DNA of 64,000 nucleotides, taken from Rhodospirillales bacterium. Its GTDB lineage: Bacteria > Pseudomonadota > Alphaproteobacteria > Rhodospirillales > Casp-alpha2. The DNA lies in the NCBI GenBank assembly GCA_017640505.1, contig JAEPQO010000004.1, positions 62,001 through 126,000 on the forward strand, read 5' to 3'. Made by a program: the position numbers and the translations under genes. Positions 10,989-22,523 of the stretch are shown here, one piece after another. Every line of letters starts with the position of its first letter. Positions within the stretch are counted from its first letter, which is position 1. The notes below the pieces were generated by a model, which saw nothing but the letters and a program-made list of their open reading frames with translations, did no database searches and had not been told where the DNA came from.

Positions 10989-13538
10989 ATGGCTGCGGCT
11001 TTCGATGAACCAGGCCGGATCAGCGCCGTCCTTGGTCCGACAAATACCGGGAAAACCCATTACGCGATGGAGCGCATGCTGGGCCATGCATCCGGCATGA
11101 TTGGTTTTCCGCTCCGGCTTCTGGCGCGGGAAAACTACGATCGGGCCATCTCCATCAAGGGCAAGGACCAGGTTGCGCTGATCACCGGCGAAGAGAAGAT
11201 CCTGCCCAAGGATGCCCGCTGGTTCATGTGCACGGTGGAGTCGATGCCGCTTGACCGCGAAGTCGCTTTCGTTGGTATCGACGAAATCCAGATGTGCTCG
11301 GATCCGGACCGTGGCCATATCTTCACCGACCGGTTGCTGCACGCACGCGGTCGCGCCGAGACCATGTTCATGGGAGCGGAGACCATCCGCCCGCTTATCC
11401 GGCGACTGGTCCCGGACGCCGAAATCGTGACGCGGCCCCGGTTCTCGGTCCTGACCCACGTCGGACCCGCAAAGATCAATCGGCTTCCTGCCCGCTCCGC
11501 CATTGTTTCGTTCACGGCCTCCAACGTGTATGCCATCGCGGAGCTGATCCGGAGACAACGGGGCGGCGCGGCGGTCGTGCTGGGCGCACTCAGCCCCCGT
11601 ACCCGAAATGCCCAGGTCGCCATGTACCAGTCGGGAGAAGTGGACTATCTGGTGGCGACGGATGCCATCGGCATGGGCCTGAACATGGACGTCGATCATG
11701 TCGCGTTCGCCGCACTCAAGAAGTTCGACGGCCGCAAGATACGGCATCTGACAGCTCCTGAATTATCGCAGGCCGCCGGCCGCGCGGGGCGCCACATGAA
11801 TGACGGCACGTTCGGCACAACGGCCGAAGCGGGCGTGCTTTCAGACGACATCGCGGAGCGCATCGAAGAGCATCGCTTCGATCCGCTCGAACATATCTAT
11901 TGGCGGAACACAGATCTGGATACGTCGTCCCTGGCGGCGCTTCGCAGCAGCCTCAACCAGCGTCCGACAACGGCGGGACTGACCCGCACGCGGCGCGCCG
12001 ATGACGAGTTGATTTTCGACCGCCTGCGCAAGGAAGCCGACGTGATCGCCGCGGCCAAGGGGAAGAAACGCGTCCAGCTTTTGTGGGATGTCTGCCAAAT
12101 TCCGGATTTCCGGGGCGTTATGAGCGATGCGCACGCCAACCTTGCCATGTCGATCTACCGGCATCTTACGTCCGGGGCCGAGCGCCTGGCACCGGACTGG
12201 ATCGCCGGCAATGTCAAAAGGCTGGAGCGGACCGACGGTGACATCGATACCCTGATCGGGCGGATCGCCGGTATCCGGACGTGGACCTATGTATCGTTCC
12301 GCAACGACTGGGTGCTGGATGCCGCGCACTGGCAGGAACGTACCCGCGCCATCGAAGACAAGCTGTCGGATGCGCTGCACGAACGCCTGACACACCGCTT
12401 CGTCGACCGTAAAACGTCTGTCCTGATCGCCAAATTGAAGGACAACCCGGACCTGACCGCTGCGGTACGCACCAACGGGGAGGTGCTTATTGAAGGAGAA
12501 CCCATCGGCAGGCTGCACGGACTGCGTTTCTATTTTGACCAGCCCGTCGAAGGCGACGCCGGGCGCGCCGTGGCAAATGCCGCGCACCGGGCGGTACGGG
12601 GCGAGGTCGCGCGCAAGGCGCGGACGATCGCCGCGGCGCCCGATGGGGCTTTTTCGTTGGAAAATCCCGACGATGACAGCCTCCCCCGTATCATGTGGGA
12701 ACAGGTGGAAGTTGCACGACTTGTCCCCGGCAGCTCGGCACTGCGCCCGGACATCCACGCAATCGCCGGCGACCTTCTCGATCCGCCAGAACGCGCCGCC
12801 GTAGAGCGGCGGATCCAGATGTGGTTGAACGCCCAGATCGACCGGGTGTTCGCTGGGTTGTTCAAGCTGCAATCCGACCAACTCAAGGGGGCGGCACGCG
12901 GTCTCGGCTTCCAACTGCAGGAAGGTTTGGGTTCTCTACGTCGGGGCGATGCCTCGCAACAGATCGACGTGCTCGACAAGTCGGACCGCAAGCAGCTTCG
13001 CGATCACGGTGTCCGGATCGGCCGCGATATGGCGTATATGCCGGCACTGCTGAAACCGGAAGCGCTGCGCTGGCGGGCATTGCTTTGGGCACTGGCCGGT
13101 GGCCATCCGGTTATCCCGCCGCTGCCTGCACCGGGCCGGGTTTCCGTCCCGATCACAAAGGGGCACGATCTTGCGTTTCTGGAAGCCTGCGGCTACCGGC
13201 CGTTGGGGCCGCTCGCCGTCCGGATCGATATGGCAGAGCGTCTGACATCCAAGGCCTGGCTGGCTGCCAGAAACGGACCCTTCGTGCCCGCTCCGGAGCT
13301 TCTGTCGATGATTGGCGCCAACACCGCGGATTTTCCGGGCGTCATGCGTGCCATCGGGTTCAAACGAATACAGCGCAAGAAAGCCGACGGCACACCAGAG
13401 GACCGCTATCGCCCGATGCGCGCGAACGAGAGCAAGCACTCGCCGACGAAACGGCGCAAACGTCCGGAGAAAGCCGCGCCCGCAGTCGACCCGCATTCAC
13501 CATTCGCAAAGCTAAAGGATCTCTCTATTGGGGGCTGA
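10989..13538 (+). CDS. Suv3-like superfamily 2 RNA helicase
   Basis: An 849-residue SF2 helicase resembling mitochondrial Suv3/MgpS-type enzymes common in alphaproteobacteria. Motif I is GPTNTGKT (16-23), motif II is the unusual DEIQ (98-101), motif VI is QAAGRAGRH near residue 260, and TDAIGMGLNM is motif V. The long C-terminal half holds the Suv3-type C-terminal region and ends in a Lys/Arg-rich tail (PTKRRKRPEKA). The role is probably in RNA turnover or ribonucleoprotein remodelling. It is followed after 2 bp by an S4 RNA-binding gene, so the pair is one transcription unit. The start has only modest ribosome-site support, but the protein begins right before the ATPase core as in homologues. 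Confidence 0.9.
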   Translation: MAAAFDEPGRISAVLGPTNTGKTHYAMERMLGHASGMIGFPLRLLARENYDRAISIKGKDQVALITGEEKILPKDARWFMCTVESMPLDREVAFVGIDEIQMCSDPDRGHIFTDRLLHARGRAETMFMGAETIRPLIRRLVPDAEIVTRPRFSVLTHVGPAKINRLPARSAIVSFTASNVYAIAELIRRQRGGAAVVLGALSPRTRNAQVAMYQSGEVDYLVATDAIGMGLNMDVDHVAFAALKKFDGRKIRHLTAPELSQAAGRAGRHMNDGTFGTTAEAGVLSDDIAERIEEHRFDPLEHIYWRNTDLDTSSLAALRSSLNQRPTTAGLTRTRRADDELIFDRLRKEADVIAAAKGKKRVQLLWDVCQIPDFRGVMSDAHANLAMSIYRHLTSGAERLAPDWIAGNVKRLERTDGDIDTLIGRIAGIRTWTYVSFRNDWVLDAAHWQERTRAIEDKLSDALHERLTHRFVDRKTSVLIAKLKDNPDLTAAVRTNGEVLIEGEPIGRLHGLRFYFDQPVEGDAGRAVANAAHRAVRGEVARKARTIAAAPDGAFSLENPDDDSLPRIMWEQVEVARLVPGSSALRPDIHAIAGDLLDPPERAAVERRIQMWLNAQIDRVFAGLFKLQSDQLKGAARGLGFQLQEGLGSLRRGDASQQIDVLDKSDRKQLRDHGVRIGRDMAYMPALLKPEALRWRALLWALAGGHPVIPPLPAPGRVSVPITKGHDLAFLEACGYRPLGPLAVRIDMAERLTSKAWLAARNGPFVPAPELLSMIGANTADFPGVMRAIGFKRIQRKKADGTPEDRYRPMRANESKHSPTKRRKRPEKAAPAVDPHSPFAKLKDLSIGG

Positions 13539-13540
13539 AA

Positions 13541-13918
13541 TTGGCTGACGGGACGATACGCATCGACAAATGGCTTTGGCACGCCCGGTTTTTCAAAACC
13601 CGCACCCTGGCACAAGGCTTCGTTACCGGCGGCAATGTCCGGGTCAATAAGGAACGCGTCGAAAAGGCAAATCATAGCGTCAAACCCGGCGACGTCCTGA
13701 CCTTCGTCCGTGGGCACGTCCGCATTGTCGAAATCGTCGCTTTGGCGGAACGCCGTGGTCCCGCAAAGGAAGCGCAGGCACTTTACAACGACCTTTCGCC
13801 GCCCGCCCCGAAGAAAAACGATCCCGATGCGCCCGCCCCTGTCGCCGCGCGCGAACGCGGCGCCGGCCGGCCGACCAAGCGCGAACGGCGCGAGACCGAC
13901 CGGCTTCGGGGTGAATGA
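13541..13918 (+). CDS. S4 domain RNA-binding protein (HslR/Hsp15-like)
   Basis: A 125-residue protein with an S4 RNA-binding fold: IRIDKWLWHARFFKTRTLAQ, then GNVRVNKERVEKANHSVKPGD. A basic C-terminal tail follows (GRPTKRERRETDRLRGE). Hsp15 family members bind stalled 50S subunits carrying nascent chains. The start taken is TTG at 13541-13543 with a GGGGG ribosome site 5 nt upstream, 2 bp after the helicase stop. A larger frame reaching back to 12695 exists but is antisense-frame noise inside the helicase gene. Position next to a Suv3-like helicase suggests a shared role in RNA or ribosome rescue (inference). Confidence 0.88.
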   Translation: MADGTIRIDKWLWHARFFKTRTLAQGFVTGGNVRVNKERVEKANHSVKPGDVLTFVRGHVRIVEIVALAERRGPAKEAQALYNDLSPPAPKKNDPDAPAPVAARERGAGRPTKRERRETDRLRGE

Positions 13919-13928
13919 TCTCTGGCAG

Positions 13929-14453
13929 TTATGCCGCGAGATGCAACCAGCGGGTCTGTGTCATCTCGAACCTGAGGAACCCCTGTACACCGCGGAAGTG
14001 ATTTTCCGCTTGCATAAACCCGGCGCGTTCCAGGACTTTTACGGAGCGGATATTGTGGTTCATGGCGATCGCCTGTACGCGGTCGAGGGCCCGGTTCTCG
14101 AAGGCATCGGCGAGAACGGCCCGCACCGCTTCGATGCTGTAGCCGAGATTCCAGTGTTCCTTGCGGATGGTGTAACGGAGCGTGTAGCCACCGGCGTCGT
14201 CACGGTACCAGAGTCCGCATTCACCGACATCCAAGTCGCCGTCGGTACGGCGCATGTTCAGCATCCCGAAACCATCCTTGGCAAATGCGGCGCGGTAGCC
14301 TTCAAAAAGGTCGCGCGCCTGCAGCCTGTTCATGGCCTTGGCATGTGTGTTGGCTTTCAAGAGGGGGTCCGAATGCATCTTGGCGAATGCATCGAAGTCC
14401 GCCTCTGTGTAGGGCCGGAGCGTCAGCCGCTCCGTGGTAATCGTCATCATCAT
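13929..14453 (-). CDS. GNAT family N-acetyltransferase (RimJ/RimL-like)
   Basis: A 174-residue GNAT of the Acetyltransf_3 group: TERLTLRPYTEADFDAF at the N-terminus, ECGLWYR in beta-4, and the acetyl-CoA region near NLGYSIEAVRAVLADAF, then NIRSVKVLERAGF. The start is in the ATGATGATG cluster at 14445-14453, which begins 1 bp after the stop (TAG) of the upstream GNAT gene. This is far better placed than the longer frame reaching into that gene. It is likely co-translated with its paralogue. The substrate is unknown; this group acetylates protein N-termini or small amines. Confidence 0.88.
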   Translation of the reverse strand: MMMTITTERLTLRPYTEADFDAFAKMHSDPLLKANTHAKAMNRLQARDLFEGYRAAFAKDGFGMLNMRRTDGDLDVGECGLWYRDDAGGYTLRYTIRKEHWNLGYSIEAVRAVLADAFENRALDRVQAIAMNHNIRSVKVLERAGFMQAENHFRGVQGFLRFEMTQTRWLHLAA

Positions 14454-14454
14454 T

Positions 14455-14991
14455 CTAGTCCTGCAACTTAGCCCGGGCTTCTTCCCAGGCGGGCCGGTCA
14501 ATGTCGAAGCGCAACAGGCCGGGCCGACCCATGTGCGCGGTTTCGGTCACGCGACCGCCCAATCGTCGCAGGATAGCGACAGCCCCTTTGTTCCGGGCCT
14601 GAGTCACGGCCCAGAATGACGGAACGTCGGTTTCGGCAAACAGCCAGGCCGTTACCGCGTCATTCATTTCCGTCCCCAATCCCCGCCCCCAGAACGCGGG
14701 GTACATCAGAAATCGCATTGAGACACCAGGTTTGTCACTGCGGTGCCAGAAGCCGCATTCGCCGACGAAAGCATCGTCCGGGTAATTGCGAACGGCGAAC
14801 AAGCCAAAACCATCCTGCTGCCAGCCCCGAAGGTACTGTTGGAACGTTTCCGCGGCCTCTTCCGGTGGCAACGGCCTCGAATCCTTCATGAAATCCATGA
14901 CCGCAGGATCTGCATGCAGTGCCGCCATGCGCGCGGCGTCATCCGCTACGTACGGCTTCATGATCAGATTCTCGGTCACGATCTCGGTCAT
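14455..14991 (-). CDS. GNAT family N-acetyltransferase
   Basis: A 178-residue GNAT related to the next gene on the same strand: TENLIMKPYVADDAARMAALH, FVGECGFWHRSDKPGVSMRFLMYPAFWGRGLGTEM read as separate blocks, and the C-terminal NKGAVAILRRLGG. Both genes share length, layout and the ECG(L/F)W motif, so they look like a tandem duplication that has diverged. It starts just upstream of a terminator belonging to the atp operon. The substrate cannot be told. Confidence 0.87.
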   Translation of the reverse strand: MTEIVTENLIMKPYVADDAARMAALHADPAVMDFMKDSRPLPPEEAAETFQQYLRGWQQDGFGLFAVRNYPDDAFVGECGFWHRSDKPGVSMRFLMYPAFWGRGLGTEMNDAVTAWLFAETDVPSFWAVTQARNKGAVAILRRLGGRVTETAHMGRPGLLRFDIDRPAWEEARAKLQD

Positions 14992-15001
14992 CTACAGTCC
15001 C

Positions 15002-15033
15002 AAAACAAAAAACGCGGCGCCGAAGCGCCGCGT
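15002..15033 (-). terminator. Intrinsic terminator of the atp operon
   Basis: On the minus strand the stem ACGCGGCGC / GCGCCGCGT with a TTCG loop is followed by TTTTTTGTTTTG. It lies 26 bp past the atpC stop, so it ends the atpHAGDC transcript before the GNAT pair. Confidence 0.9.
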
Positions 15034-15058
15034 TTCAGAATTCTCCCGGAGAAACGGG

Positions 15059-15463
15059 TCAGGCCGACGCGGCGGCGGCCACCATCGCTTCGGCAATACG
15101 TCGTTCGTCCTCGGCTTTGCCCATACCGTCTTCGTCGGCTTCGGACACGGCCTTTTCGGCCGCGCTCAGCCGGTCGCGAGCTTCGCCGGCATCGATGTCG
15201 GCAACCATAATCGCTTCCTCGGCAAGAACGGTGCAGCGCTCCGTGGATACTTCACAGAACCCGCCGGCGACGAAAATTTCTTCCGTGACCTTGCCGCTTT
15301 CCATCACCTTGATGACACCCGGGCGGACCGTGCAGATCAGCGGCGAGTGGTTCGGCAGGACACCGATATCACCTTCGGCACCCGGCACGACGACCATCTC
15401 CACCGGCTCCGATTTCAGGAGCCGGGCCGGCGAGACCAGTTCAAATTCGACCATTTCGGCCAT
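15059..15463 (-). CDS. atpC: ATP synthase F1 epsilon subunit
   Basis: A 134-residue epsilon subunit of the F1 rotor, which couples gamma rotation and can inhibit ATP hydrolysis. The N-terminal beta-sandwich reads [32 protein letters not shown] and FVAGGFCEV, as in the family. The C-terminal helical hairpin is Ala/Glu-rich. It is last in the atpHAGDC order, 20 bp after atpD, and followed by a terminator. Confidence 0.96.
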   Translation of the reverse strand: MAEMVEFELVSPARLLKSEPVEMVVVPGAEGDIGVLPNHSPLICTVRPGVIKVMESGKVTEEIFVAGGFCEVSTERCTVLAEEAIMVADIDAGEARDRLSAAEKAVSEADEDGMGKAEDERRIAEAMVAAAASA

Positions 15464-15483
15464 TTACGTCTCCTTCGGCGTGC

Positions 15484-17831
<2,348 letters not shown>

Positions 17832-17860
17832 GTGGCGTCTACCCGGTCCTTACCTGCGAG

Positions 17861-19393
17861 TTACGAAAAGTTCTTCGAGAACTCGTCGAGCATCTTGGTC
17901 AGCTTTTCCTTGGTCTCGTCGGAAAGCGCACCTTCTTCACGGATCGTCTTGAGCAGATCCGCACCCTTGTCGCGAACTTCATCGAGCCAGCGCTTTTCGA
18001 AGTCGGTCACCTGGTTCAGCTGGATACCGTCGAGGTAGCCTTCCACACCGGCGAAGATGGCCACGACCTGTTCTTCGACCGGCAGCGGCTGATACTGCGG
18101 CTGCTTGAGAAGCTCGGTCAGGCGCGAGCCACGGGCCAGAAGCTTCTGCGTCGACGCGTCCAGATCGGAGGCGAACTGCGCGAAGGCTTCCATTTCGCGG
18201 TACTGGGCCAGTTCCAGCTTGATCGAGCCGGCAACCTGCTTCATGGCCTTGATCTGCGCGGCGGACCCGACGCGCGACACCGACAGACCGACGTTCACCG
18301 CCGGACGGATGCCTTTGAAGAAGAGGTCGGTTTCGAGGAAGATCTGACCGTCGGTAATCGAGATAACGTTCGTCGGAATGTAGGCCGACACGTCACCCGC
18401 CTGGGTTTCAATGACCGGAAGTGCGGTCAGCGAACCGTTACCGGCGCCGTCACCCATTTTCGCAGCGCGCTCGAGAAGGCGCGAGTGCAGGTAGAAGACG
18501 TCACCCGGATACGCTTCACGCCCCGGCGGACGACGAAGCAGCAGGGACATCTGACGATAGGCAACGGCCTGCTTGGAGAGGTCATCGTAGAAGATAACCG
18601 CGTGCATGCCGTTGTCGCGGAAGTATTCGCCCATGGCGCAACCGGCGTACGGCGCCAGGAACTGCAGCGGCGCCGGATCGGACGCGGTCGCAGCGACGAC
18701 GACCGAATATTCGAGTGCGCCGTAGTCTTCCAGCGTCTTGACCAACTGCGCAACGGTGGAGCGCTTCTGGCCGACAGCGACGTAGATGCAGTAAAGCTTC
18801 TTGGATTCGTCGTCGGTCGCATCGTTGACTGATTTCTGGTTCAGGATCGTATCGATGATGACAGCCGTCTTGCCGGTCTGACGGTCACCGATGATCAGTT
18901 CGCGCTGACCACGGCCGACCGGGATCAGCGAGTCGATGGCCTTGAGGCCGGTCTGCATCGGCTCGTGCACCGATTTACGCGGGATAATGCCCGGCGCCTT
19001 GACTTCGACCAGCGCACGTTCCGTCGCGTCGATTTCGCCTTTGCCATCGATCGGGTTGCCGAGGGCGTCCACGACGCGGCCCAGAAGACCCTTGCCGACC
19101 GGAACGTCGACGATGTCGCCGGTCCGCTTGACGGTATCGCCTTCCTTAATCGTGCGGTCGTCGCCGAAAATAACGATACCGACGTTGTCGGTTTCGAGGT
19201 TCAGGGCCATCCCCTTAATGCCGCCCGGGAACTCAACGAGCTCACCGGCCTGCACTTTGTCCAGACCATAGACACGGGCGATACCGTCACCGACGGTCAG
19301 CACCTGGCCGACTTCGGCGACCTCGGCTTCGTTCCCGAAGTCCTTGATCTGTTTCTTGAGGATATTGGAAATTTCTGCGGCTTTGATTTCCAT
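17861..19393 (-). CDS. atpA: ATP synthase F1 alpha subunit
   Basis: A 510-residue non-catalytic nucleotide-binding subunit. The N-terminus [16 protein letters not shown], the P-loop [14 protein letters not shown] and the signature [17 protein letters not shown] are all present. The start codon touches the atpH stop (1-bp overlap at 19393), indicating translational coupling. Length is normal. Confidence 0.98.
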   Translation of the reverse strand: MEIKAAEISNILKKQIKDFGNEAEVAEVGQVLTVGDGIARVYGLDKVQAGELVEFPGGIKGMALNLETDNVGIVIFGDDRTIKEGDTVKRTGDIVDVPVGKGLLGRVVDALGNPIDGKGEIDATERALVEVKAPGIIPRKSVHEPMQTGLKAIDSLIPVGRGQRELIIGDRQTGKTAVIIDTILNQKSVNDATDDESKKLYCIYVAVGQKRSTVAQLVKTLEDYGALEYSVVVAATASDPAPLQFLAPYAGCAMGEYFRDNGMHAVIFYDDLSKQAVAYRQMSLLLRRPPGREAYPGDVFYLHSRLLERAAKMGDGAGNGSLTALPVIETQAGDVSAYIPTNVISITDGQIFLETDLFFKGIRPAVNVGLSVSRVGSAAQIKAMKQVAGSIKLELAQYREMEAFAQFASDLDASTQKLLARGSRLTELLKQPQYQPLPVEEQVVAIFAGVEGYLDGIQLNQVTDFEKRWLDEVRDKGADLLKTIREEGALSDETKEKLTKMLDEFSKNFS

Positions 19394-19953
19394 CAGCCAA
19401 TCCCTTTCATGGCGAGGCGCATTTTCTGCAGTTTGGTTTTCAGTGAGTTGTCGATCATCCGCGAGCCGACCCGAACGACCAGACCGCCCAGCAGCGTCTC
19501 ATCAACGCGCTGTTCGACCTGAACCTTGGAACCGATCGCTTCCTTCAGCGCACTTTCGATAGCGGCGACTTGATTGTCGCTTAGTGCCTTGGCGGAAACC
19601 ACCTCGGCACTCACTTCGCCCCGGCTCGTGGCGAGCAGGGTCTGATACGCCTTGATCATGCCGGCAAGCGCGAAAAGGCGGCGATTCTCCGCCACGACGC
19701 CGACAAAATTCTTTGTAAGAGTGGAAAAGCCGGCCGCATCCGAAATGGCGTCCATGGCCTTAACCTGATCGTCGCGCGACATCACCGGCGACTTGATGAG
19801 ACGGGAAAGATCTTCGCTATCGTCGATCATTGCCCCCAATTGCTGGAGGTCACCGGCGACCTCGTCGAGTTGCTTGTCGTACTCGGCTAACTCAAAGAGC
19901 GCCGTCGCATACCGACCTGCCAACCCGGTCGCGCCCGAACTATCCGCTGCCAC
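19393..19953 (-). CDS. atpH: ATP synthase F1 delta subunit
   Basis: A 186-residue peripheral stalk subunit (OSCP homologue) joining F1 to the b subunits. [14 protein letters not shown] near the N-terminus and the C-terminal [18 protein letters not shown] are family marks. It is first in the F1 operon; the F0 genes are not linked here, as is usual in alphaproteobacteria, where F0 sits elsewhere. The start begins a frame [15 protein letters not shown] with a GAGAGGG purine run upstream. Confidence 0.95.
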   Translation of the reverse strand: MAADSSGATGLAGRYATALFELAEYDKQLDEVAGDLQQLGAMIDDSEDLSRLIKSPVMSRDDQVKAMDAISDAAGFSTLTKNFVGVVAENRRLFALAGMIKAYQTLLATSRGEVSAEVVSAKALSDNQVAAIESALKEAIGSKVQVEQRVDETLLGGLVVRVGSRMIDNSLKTKLQKMRLAMKGIG

Positions 19954-20043
19954 CTGGGAAATCCCTCTCGTTAGGCCTTGCGGCCAGTTGTTTTAGTGCT
20001 TCTGACGCGCCGTGAGCCCGGCTTACGCCAATCCCACGACATC

Positions 20044-20086
20044 CCCTGTCTCGCAAGGTTACCCCTGCGAAAGCGGGGAACAGGTA
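20044..20086. repeat. REP-like palindromic element
   Basis: Nested stem-loop: an inner CCCC-GC-GAAA-GC-GGGG hairpin (20062-20078) inside an outer CCTGT / ACAGG pair (20045-20049, 20080-20084). The core resembles the short 'cccgcgaaagcggg' palindromes scattered in alphaproteobacterial intergenic DNA. A related but not identical palindrome closes the window at 63979-64000. Only two copies are visible, so family membership is tentative. Confidence 0.45.
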
Positions 20087-20192
20087 TCATACTGATTACG
20101 GGTGTGCAACCCGGCTTGAGGCGCTTTTTTGCAATGCAAAACAGCCAATACAATCAATAATTTACCGTGCGAATTCCACAGCCGATACGGAA

Positions 20193-20224
20193 ATTATACG
20201 GCCCACCTGAAAAAAGCCGCCAAT
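20193..20224 (-). promoter_or_regulatory. Candidate promoter for the atp operon
   Basis: On the minus strand a perfect TATAAT (20193-20198) stands about 240 bp before atpH. The best -35-like hexamer upstream (TTGGCG, 20219-20224) is 20 bp away, longer than optimal. The 277-bp gap 19954-20230 holds nothing else but the REP-like palindrome. Confidence 0.35.
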
Positions 20225-20230
20225 CCCCCC

Positions 20231-22450
20231 TCAAAAGAACGACACCGGATCGACGTCAACCTGCACGCGGACCTTCTTCGCAATGGGCGCCCGTGCAATC
20301 CAATCGCGAACCACACCCTGCGGATTCACGGCTCTGGGCGCACTCAGAAGCAACCGTCGGCGATGACGCCCGCGCAGCAGTGCAAGCGGCGCCGGCGCCG
20401 GTCCCAACACCCTTATTCCATCGTTGCGGGGCGCCGTTCTCGCCAGCCCCGCCGCTGCCCCGTCCACGGCGGCCTCGTCCCGTCCGGAAACGATCAAAGC
20501 GACGAGCCTGCCGAACGGCGGCATGTGGGCCGCTTCACGGGCCGCACTTTCGGCATCGATGAACGCGTCACGGTCACCGGCGGTAAGGGCTTTCATGACA
20601 TTGTGATCGGGCATGTATGTCTGCAGAAACACGCGCCCCGGCCGGTCGCCGCGGCCGGCACGCCCGGCAACCTGATAGAGCAGCTGGAACGTTTTTTCCG
20701 CTGCCCGAAACTCGCCGCCTGATAGACCAAGATCCGCGTCGACTACGCCGACCAGTGTCAGGCCCGGAAAATGATAGCCCTTGGCGACGATTTGCGTGCC
20801 GATAATAAGGTCGATTTCTTTTTCCTCGATCATCCGGACGAGTTCCGCCGCCTGTTTCGGGCCGTGCACCATATCGCTGGCGGCGATCACGGTACGGGCC
20901 TCCGGGAACAGGAGCTGAATCTCCTCTGCCAAGCGCTCGACACCGGGTCCGCAGGGCACCATCGATTCGGTATCCTCGCAGTTCGGGCACTGTTCCGGCG
21001 GCTTGGTCTGGAACCCGCAGTGGTGGCACTGCAGTCGACCGACCAGACGATGCTCGACGAGCCACGCCGTACAGCGCGGACATTGCAGCCTGTGCCCGCA
21101 CGTCCGGCAAAGCGTCAACGGCGCATAACCGCGCCGGTTAAGGAACAGCATCGCCTGATCGCCGGCTTCGAACGTCTCGGCAAGTGCCTCCGCCAGCATG
21201 GGCGATAGCCAGTGACCGCGTGCCGGCCCATCCTTGCGCATGTCGATCACCTCGACATCCGCAAGGTCCGCACCGCCATGCCGGGACGGCAACGTCACTT
21301 CGCGGTACCGGCCGCGACGAACATTGGTGACGCTTTCCAGCGACGGCGTCGCGGACACCAGGACTGCAGGGATATCTTCAAGTTGCGCGCGGACCACCGC
21401 CATGTCCCGCGCATGGTAGACAACACCGTCTTCCTGTTTAAACGATCCGTCGTGTTCTTCGTCGACAACAATCAGGCCCAGCTCATGAAAAGGCAGAAAC
21501 AGCGCCGAACGTGCGCCGACGACGACCCGAACTTTCCCTTCGGCAACCGCGCGCCATGTATCGCGGCGCCTTGCACCCGTCAGTTCCGAATGCCACATCG
21601 CGGGCTCGGTGCCGAACCGGTCCCTGAACCGGGCCAGCCACTGCGCCCCTAGCGCGATTTCCGGCAACATCACCAGAACCTGCCTGCCGTCTGCGAGTGC
21701 TCTGGCCACAGCTTCGAAATAGACTTCGGTCTTGCCCGAGCCGGGTACGCCGTCGATCAACGTCACAGCAAATCCCTTGCCAACGCCGTCACAAAGGTCA
21801 TTGGCGGCGGCAGCCTGAATCTCGGAGAGCACAACACCGTCCCGCGCCGGGTCCGGCACGGGCCAGTCGCCATCCGGCTGGACTTTAATCGCAGCGAGCA
21901 CGCCCGCATCGGCAAGCCCTTTCACGACGGATGCACCGCATCCGGCTTCGCGCGCGATGTCCGCCGCAGGCAATGGCGGGTTCTCGGACAGGAAAGCAAT
22001 CACCCGGTCCCGGGCCTTGGTGCTGCGGAATTCCGGCGGATCGGCCGCGAGCGTATACGCGGTCTCCGGTTTTGGCGGATCGAGCGCGTCGGGCACACTC
22101 AAGGCCATGCGCAATACAGCACCTTGCGGGTAAAGCGTGTAACGCGAAATCCAGTCCGTCAGCTTGACCAGCGACGCGGGCAATGGCGGCACGTCGCGGC
22201 GGCCGTAAATTTCACGAAGCTTGGATGCATCCACCTCACCCGTGGCCGCGCCCCAGACAACACCCGTCGCACGCCGGTTGCCGAGCGGCACGTCGACAAT
22301 GTCACCGGTGGCATATTCCGCGCCGGCACCGACCAGGTAGTCATAAGGGCCGGCCAGCGGTAACGGCAGCAGCACAGCGACGCGATCGCCTGCCATGTAC
22401 CGGGCGTGTTCTTTGGTCACGTTAACTTGTGTGAAACGTTCATCGTGCAT
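20231..22450 (-). CDS. priA: Primosomal protein N' (replication restart helicase)
   Basis: A 739-residue 3'-5' DNA helicase that reloads the replisome at stalled forks. The helicase motifs DGVPGSGKTEVYFEA and VVDEEHDGSFKQ are present. The zinc-binding cysteines appear as CRTCGHRLQCPRC and CHHCGFQTKPPEQCPNC. GTQIVAKGYHFPGLTLVG and QVAGRAGRGDRPG are motifs V-VI. The N-terminal 3'BD reads RVAVLLPLPLAGPYDY. Two starts are possible: the ATG at 22450 or the later ATG at 22396 (MAGDRVAV), neither with a strong ribosome site. priA just upstream of atpH is a common alphaproteobacterial order. Confidence 0.96.
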   Translation of the reverse strand: MHDERFTQVNVTKEHARYMAGDRVAVLLPLPLAGPYDYLVGAGAEYATGDIVDVPLGNRRATGVVWGAATGEVDASKLREIYGRRDVPPLPASLVKLTDWISRYTLYPQGAVLRMALSVPDALDPPKPETAYTLAADPPEFRSTKARDRVIAFLSENPPLPAADIAREAGCGASVVKGLADAGVLAAIKVQPDGDWPVPDPARDGVVLSEIQAAAANDLCDGVGKGFAVTLIDGVPGSGKTEVYFEAVARALADGRQVLVMLPEIALGAQWLARFRDRFGTEPAMWHSELTGARRRDTWRAVAEGKVRVVVGARSALFLPFHELGLIVVDEEHDGSFKQEDGVVYHARDMAVVRAQLEDIPAVLVSATPSLESVTNVRRGRYREVTLPSRHGGADLADVEVIDMRKDGPARGHWLSPMLAEALAETFEAGDQAMLFLNRRGYAPLTLCRTCGHRLQCPRCTAWLVEHRLVGRLQCHHCGFQTKPPEQCPNCEDTESMVPCGPGVERLAEEIQLLFPEARTVIAASDMVHGPKQAAELVRMIEEKEIDLIIGTQIVAKGYHFPGLTLVGVVDADLGLSGGEFRAAEKTFQLLYQVAGRAGRGDRPGRVFLQTYMPDHNVMKALTAGDRDAFIDAESAAREAAHMPPFGRLVALIVSGRDEAAVDGAAAGLARTAPRNDGIRVLGPAPAPLALLRGRHRRRLLLSAPRAVNPQGVVRDWIARAPIAKKVRVQVDVDPVSFF

Positions 22451-22476
22451 TTCTTATTTATTAAGGCGAAAGCCGC

Positions 22477-22521
22477 TATAATGAAACGATTCGCATGCAA
22501 ACAGCTTTCACTGGGAGAAGG
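22477..22521 (+). promoter_or_regulatory. Candidate -10 box and ribosome site of DUF484-xerC
   Basis: TATAAT at 22477-22482 in the 73-bp divergent gap between priA and the DUF484 gene, then GGGAGAAGG at 22513-22521 placed 2 nt before the ATG at 22524. No good -35 hexamer is seen. Confidence 0.45.
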
Positions 22522-22523
22522 CT

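Noticed and set aside
12695-13918. Long plus-strand frame covering the helicase 3' half and the S4 gene
   Set aside because: Only the part from TTG 13541 has family similarity and a ribosome site; the rest overlaps the helicase in another frame.
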